From Caldifarciminota bacterium (lineage in GTDB: Bacteria; Hydrothermota; Tepidihabitantia; SM23-42): a stretch of DNA of 5,139 nucleotides. The stretch covers positions 1 to 5,139 of the forward strand of contig JAGMEL010000315.1 in the NCBI GenBank assembly GCA_023128195.1, read 5' to 3'. The notes below the pieces were generated by a model, which ran no database searches, had not been told where the DNA came from, and worked only from the letters and a program-made list of their open reading frames with translations. Below are positions 4,617-5,139 of the stretch, one piece after another. The translations under genes and the position numbers were made by a program. Each line of letters starts with the position of its first letter. Within the stretch, counting starts at the first letter, position 1.

Positions 4617-5139
4617 ATGAAATCAACAAAATTCTCTGTAATTTTCCTATTGTGGATTATTCTTTCTGTGAGAAGTGTTTATTCTATGAAACCTCATCGA
4701 CACTATCCTTGTCTGCCTTCAGATTTTGGGATTTTCTACAGGCAAGTTTCTTTTGAAACAGATGATGGACTCACTTTGAAAGGATGGTTCTGTCCGGCTC
4801 AGGATACTGCAGGAATTGCCAATAATCTTGTGGGAAGAATAATGGTTGTACCGGATAGTCTGAAGCCAAAAGCAAGAGAATACAATTACTCGGCAGGCAA
4901 ATGCCCTACTATTATCATATGTGACGGTGACGCTGGTAATATGTCTTTTTCGATATTCTACGCTTACCACTATTTCACAAATGGTTATAATGTCTTTACA
5001 TTTGACTGGAGGGGATTCGGTGAAAGTGATACATGGGATATCGTTGAAGACAATCTTTGTTGTGCAGAATTCCTTGCCGACTACACTGCTGCTATTGACT
5101 TTGTAAAAAACCAGCCAGAAGTTGATTCTGGGAAAATAG
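4617..5139 (+). CDS. Secreted alpha/beta hydrolase, N-terminal part (runs off window end)
   Basis: 174 codons are open to the last base, with no stop in view, so this is a 3'-truncated gene. Residues 1-23 form a signal peptide: lysines at 2 and 5, a hydrophobic core FSVIFLLWIILSV, and a likely cut after VYS (21-23). There is no lipobox. The mature start follows the alpha/beta hydrolase pattern: VSFETDDGLTLKGWF (44-58) on the first strands, PTIIICDGDAGN (97-108) at the oxyanion-hole strand, GYNVFTFDWRGFGESD (123-138), then AAIDFVKNQPEVDSGKI (158-174). In relatives that last stretch immediately precedes the GxSxG nucleophile elbow, so the catalytic Ser, Asp and His lie beyond the window. The usual HG of the oxyanion strand is DG here (103-104), as in some divergent members. 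Substrate unknown; probably an extracytoplasmic esterase or peptidase-like enzyme. It follows the tandem hairpin units by 34 bases. Confidence 0.8.
   Translation, partial: MKSTKFSVIFLLWIILSVRSVYSMKPHRHYPCLPSDFGIFYRQVSFETDDGLTLKGWFCPAQDTAGIANNLVGRIMVVPDSLKPKAREYNYSAGKCPTIIICDGDAGNMSFSIFYAYHYFTNGYNVFTFDWRGFGESDTWDIVEDNLCCAEFLADYTAAIDFVKNQPEVDSGKI

Noticed and set aside
4719..4970. Minus-strand open frame opposite the hydrolase
   Set aside because: A shadow of the hydrolase gene with no recognisable domain.

Overview
This is a bacterial window of moderately AT-rich DNA. By eye the first two genes are about mid-30s % GC, and the PdxB gene is higher, around the mid-40s. All recognisable genes lie on the + strand. 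Shine-Dalgarno sites (AGGAG, GGAG, AGGAGGT) and sigma70-type promoter hexamers point to a bacterium. The gene mix (a HypB/Mrp-type ATPase, a LarC-type nickel protein, an aldo/keto reductase, PdxB, and an integrase remnant ending in a YTHVSTKDLS-like tail) would suit an anaerobe, possibly of an uncultured phylum. I cannot name a taxon from the sequence.

Layout. 3-752 encodes a P-loop ATPase of the Mrp/MinD (SIMIBI) class without the CXXC iron-sulfur motif of NBP35/ApbC. As I remember the family, it most resembles the archaeal-type nickel ATPase HypB-AT. It is translationally coupled to 764-1585, which encodes a short LarC (LarC1-only) nickel-binding protein with a dense histidine segment. Together they look like a two-gene nickel-handling unit. 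An intergenic stretch (1586-1781) holds a 19-20 bp tandem repeat and a good promoter for the aldo/keto reductase at 1782-2756. A 180-base gap (2757-2936) contains a terminator-like hairpin. The gene at 2937-4097 encodes a complete erythronate-4-phosphate dehydrogenase (PdxB) of vitamin B6 synthesis, including the C-terminal dimerisation domain.

The last 1 kb is the most unusual part. A consensus promoter (4156-4183) leads into a decayed, internally deleted tyrosine recombinase (4189-4452). Next come two exactly adjacent 40-bp units (4503-4582). They share GTATATACGAA and AGATAT, and each folds into a hairpin. At two homologous positions the paired bases differ between the units but still pair, so structure seems conserved beyond sequence. 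Straight after them, with its own strong ribosome binding site, begins a secreted alpha/beta hydrolase (4617 onward) that runs off the window end. Integrase remnant, structured tandem sites and a promoter-poor downstream gene together suggest a degraded integron-like or recombinase-site array. This is an inference and has not been shown.
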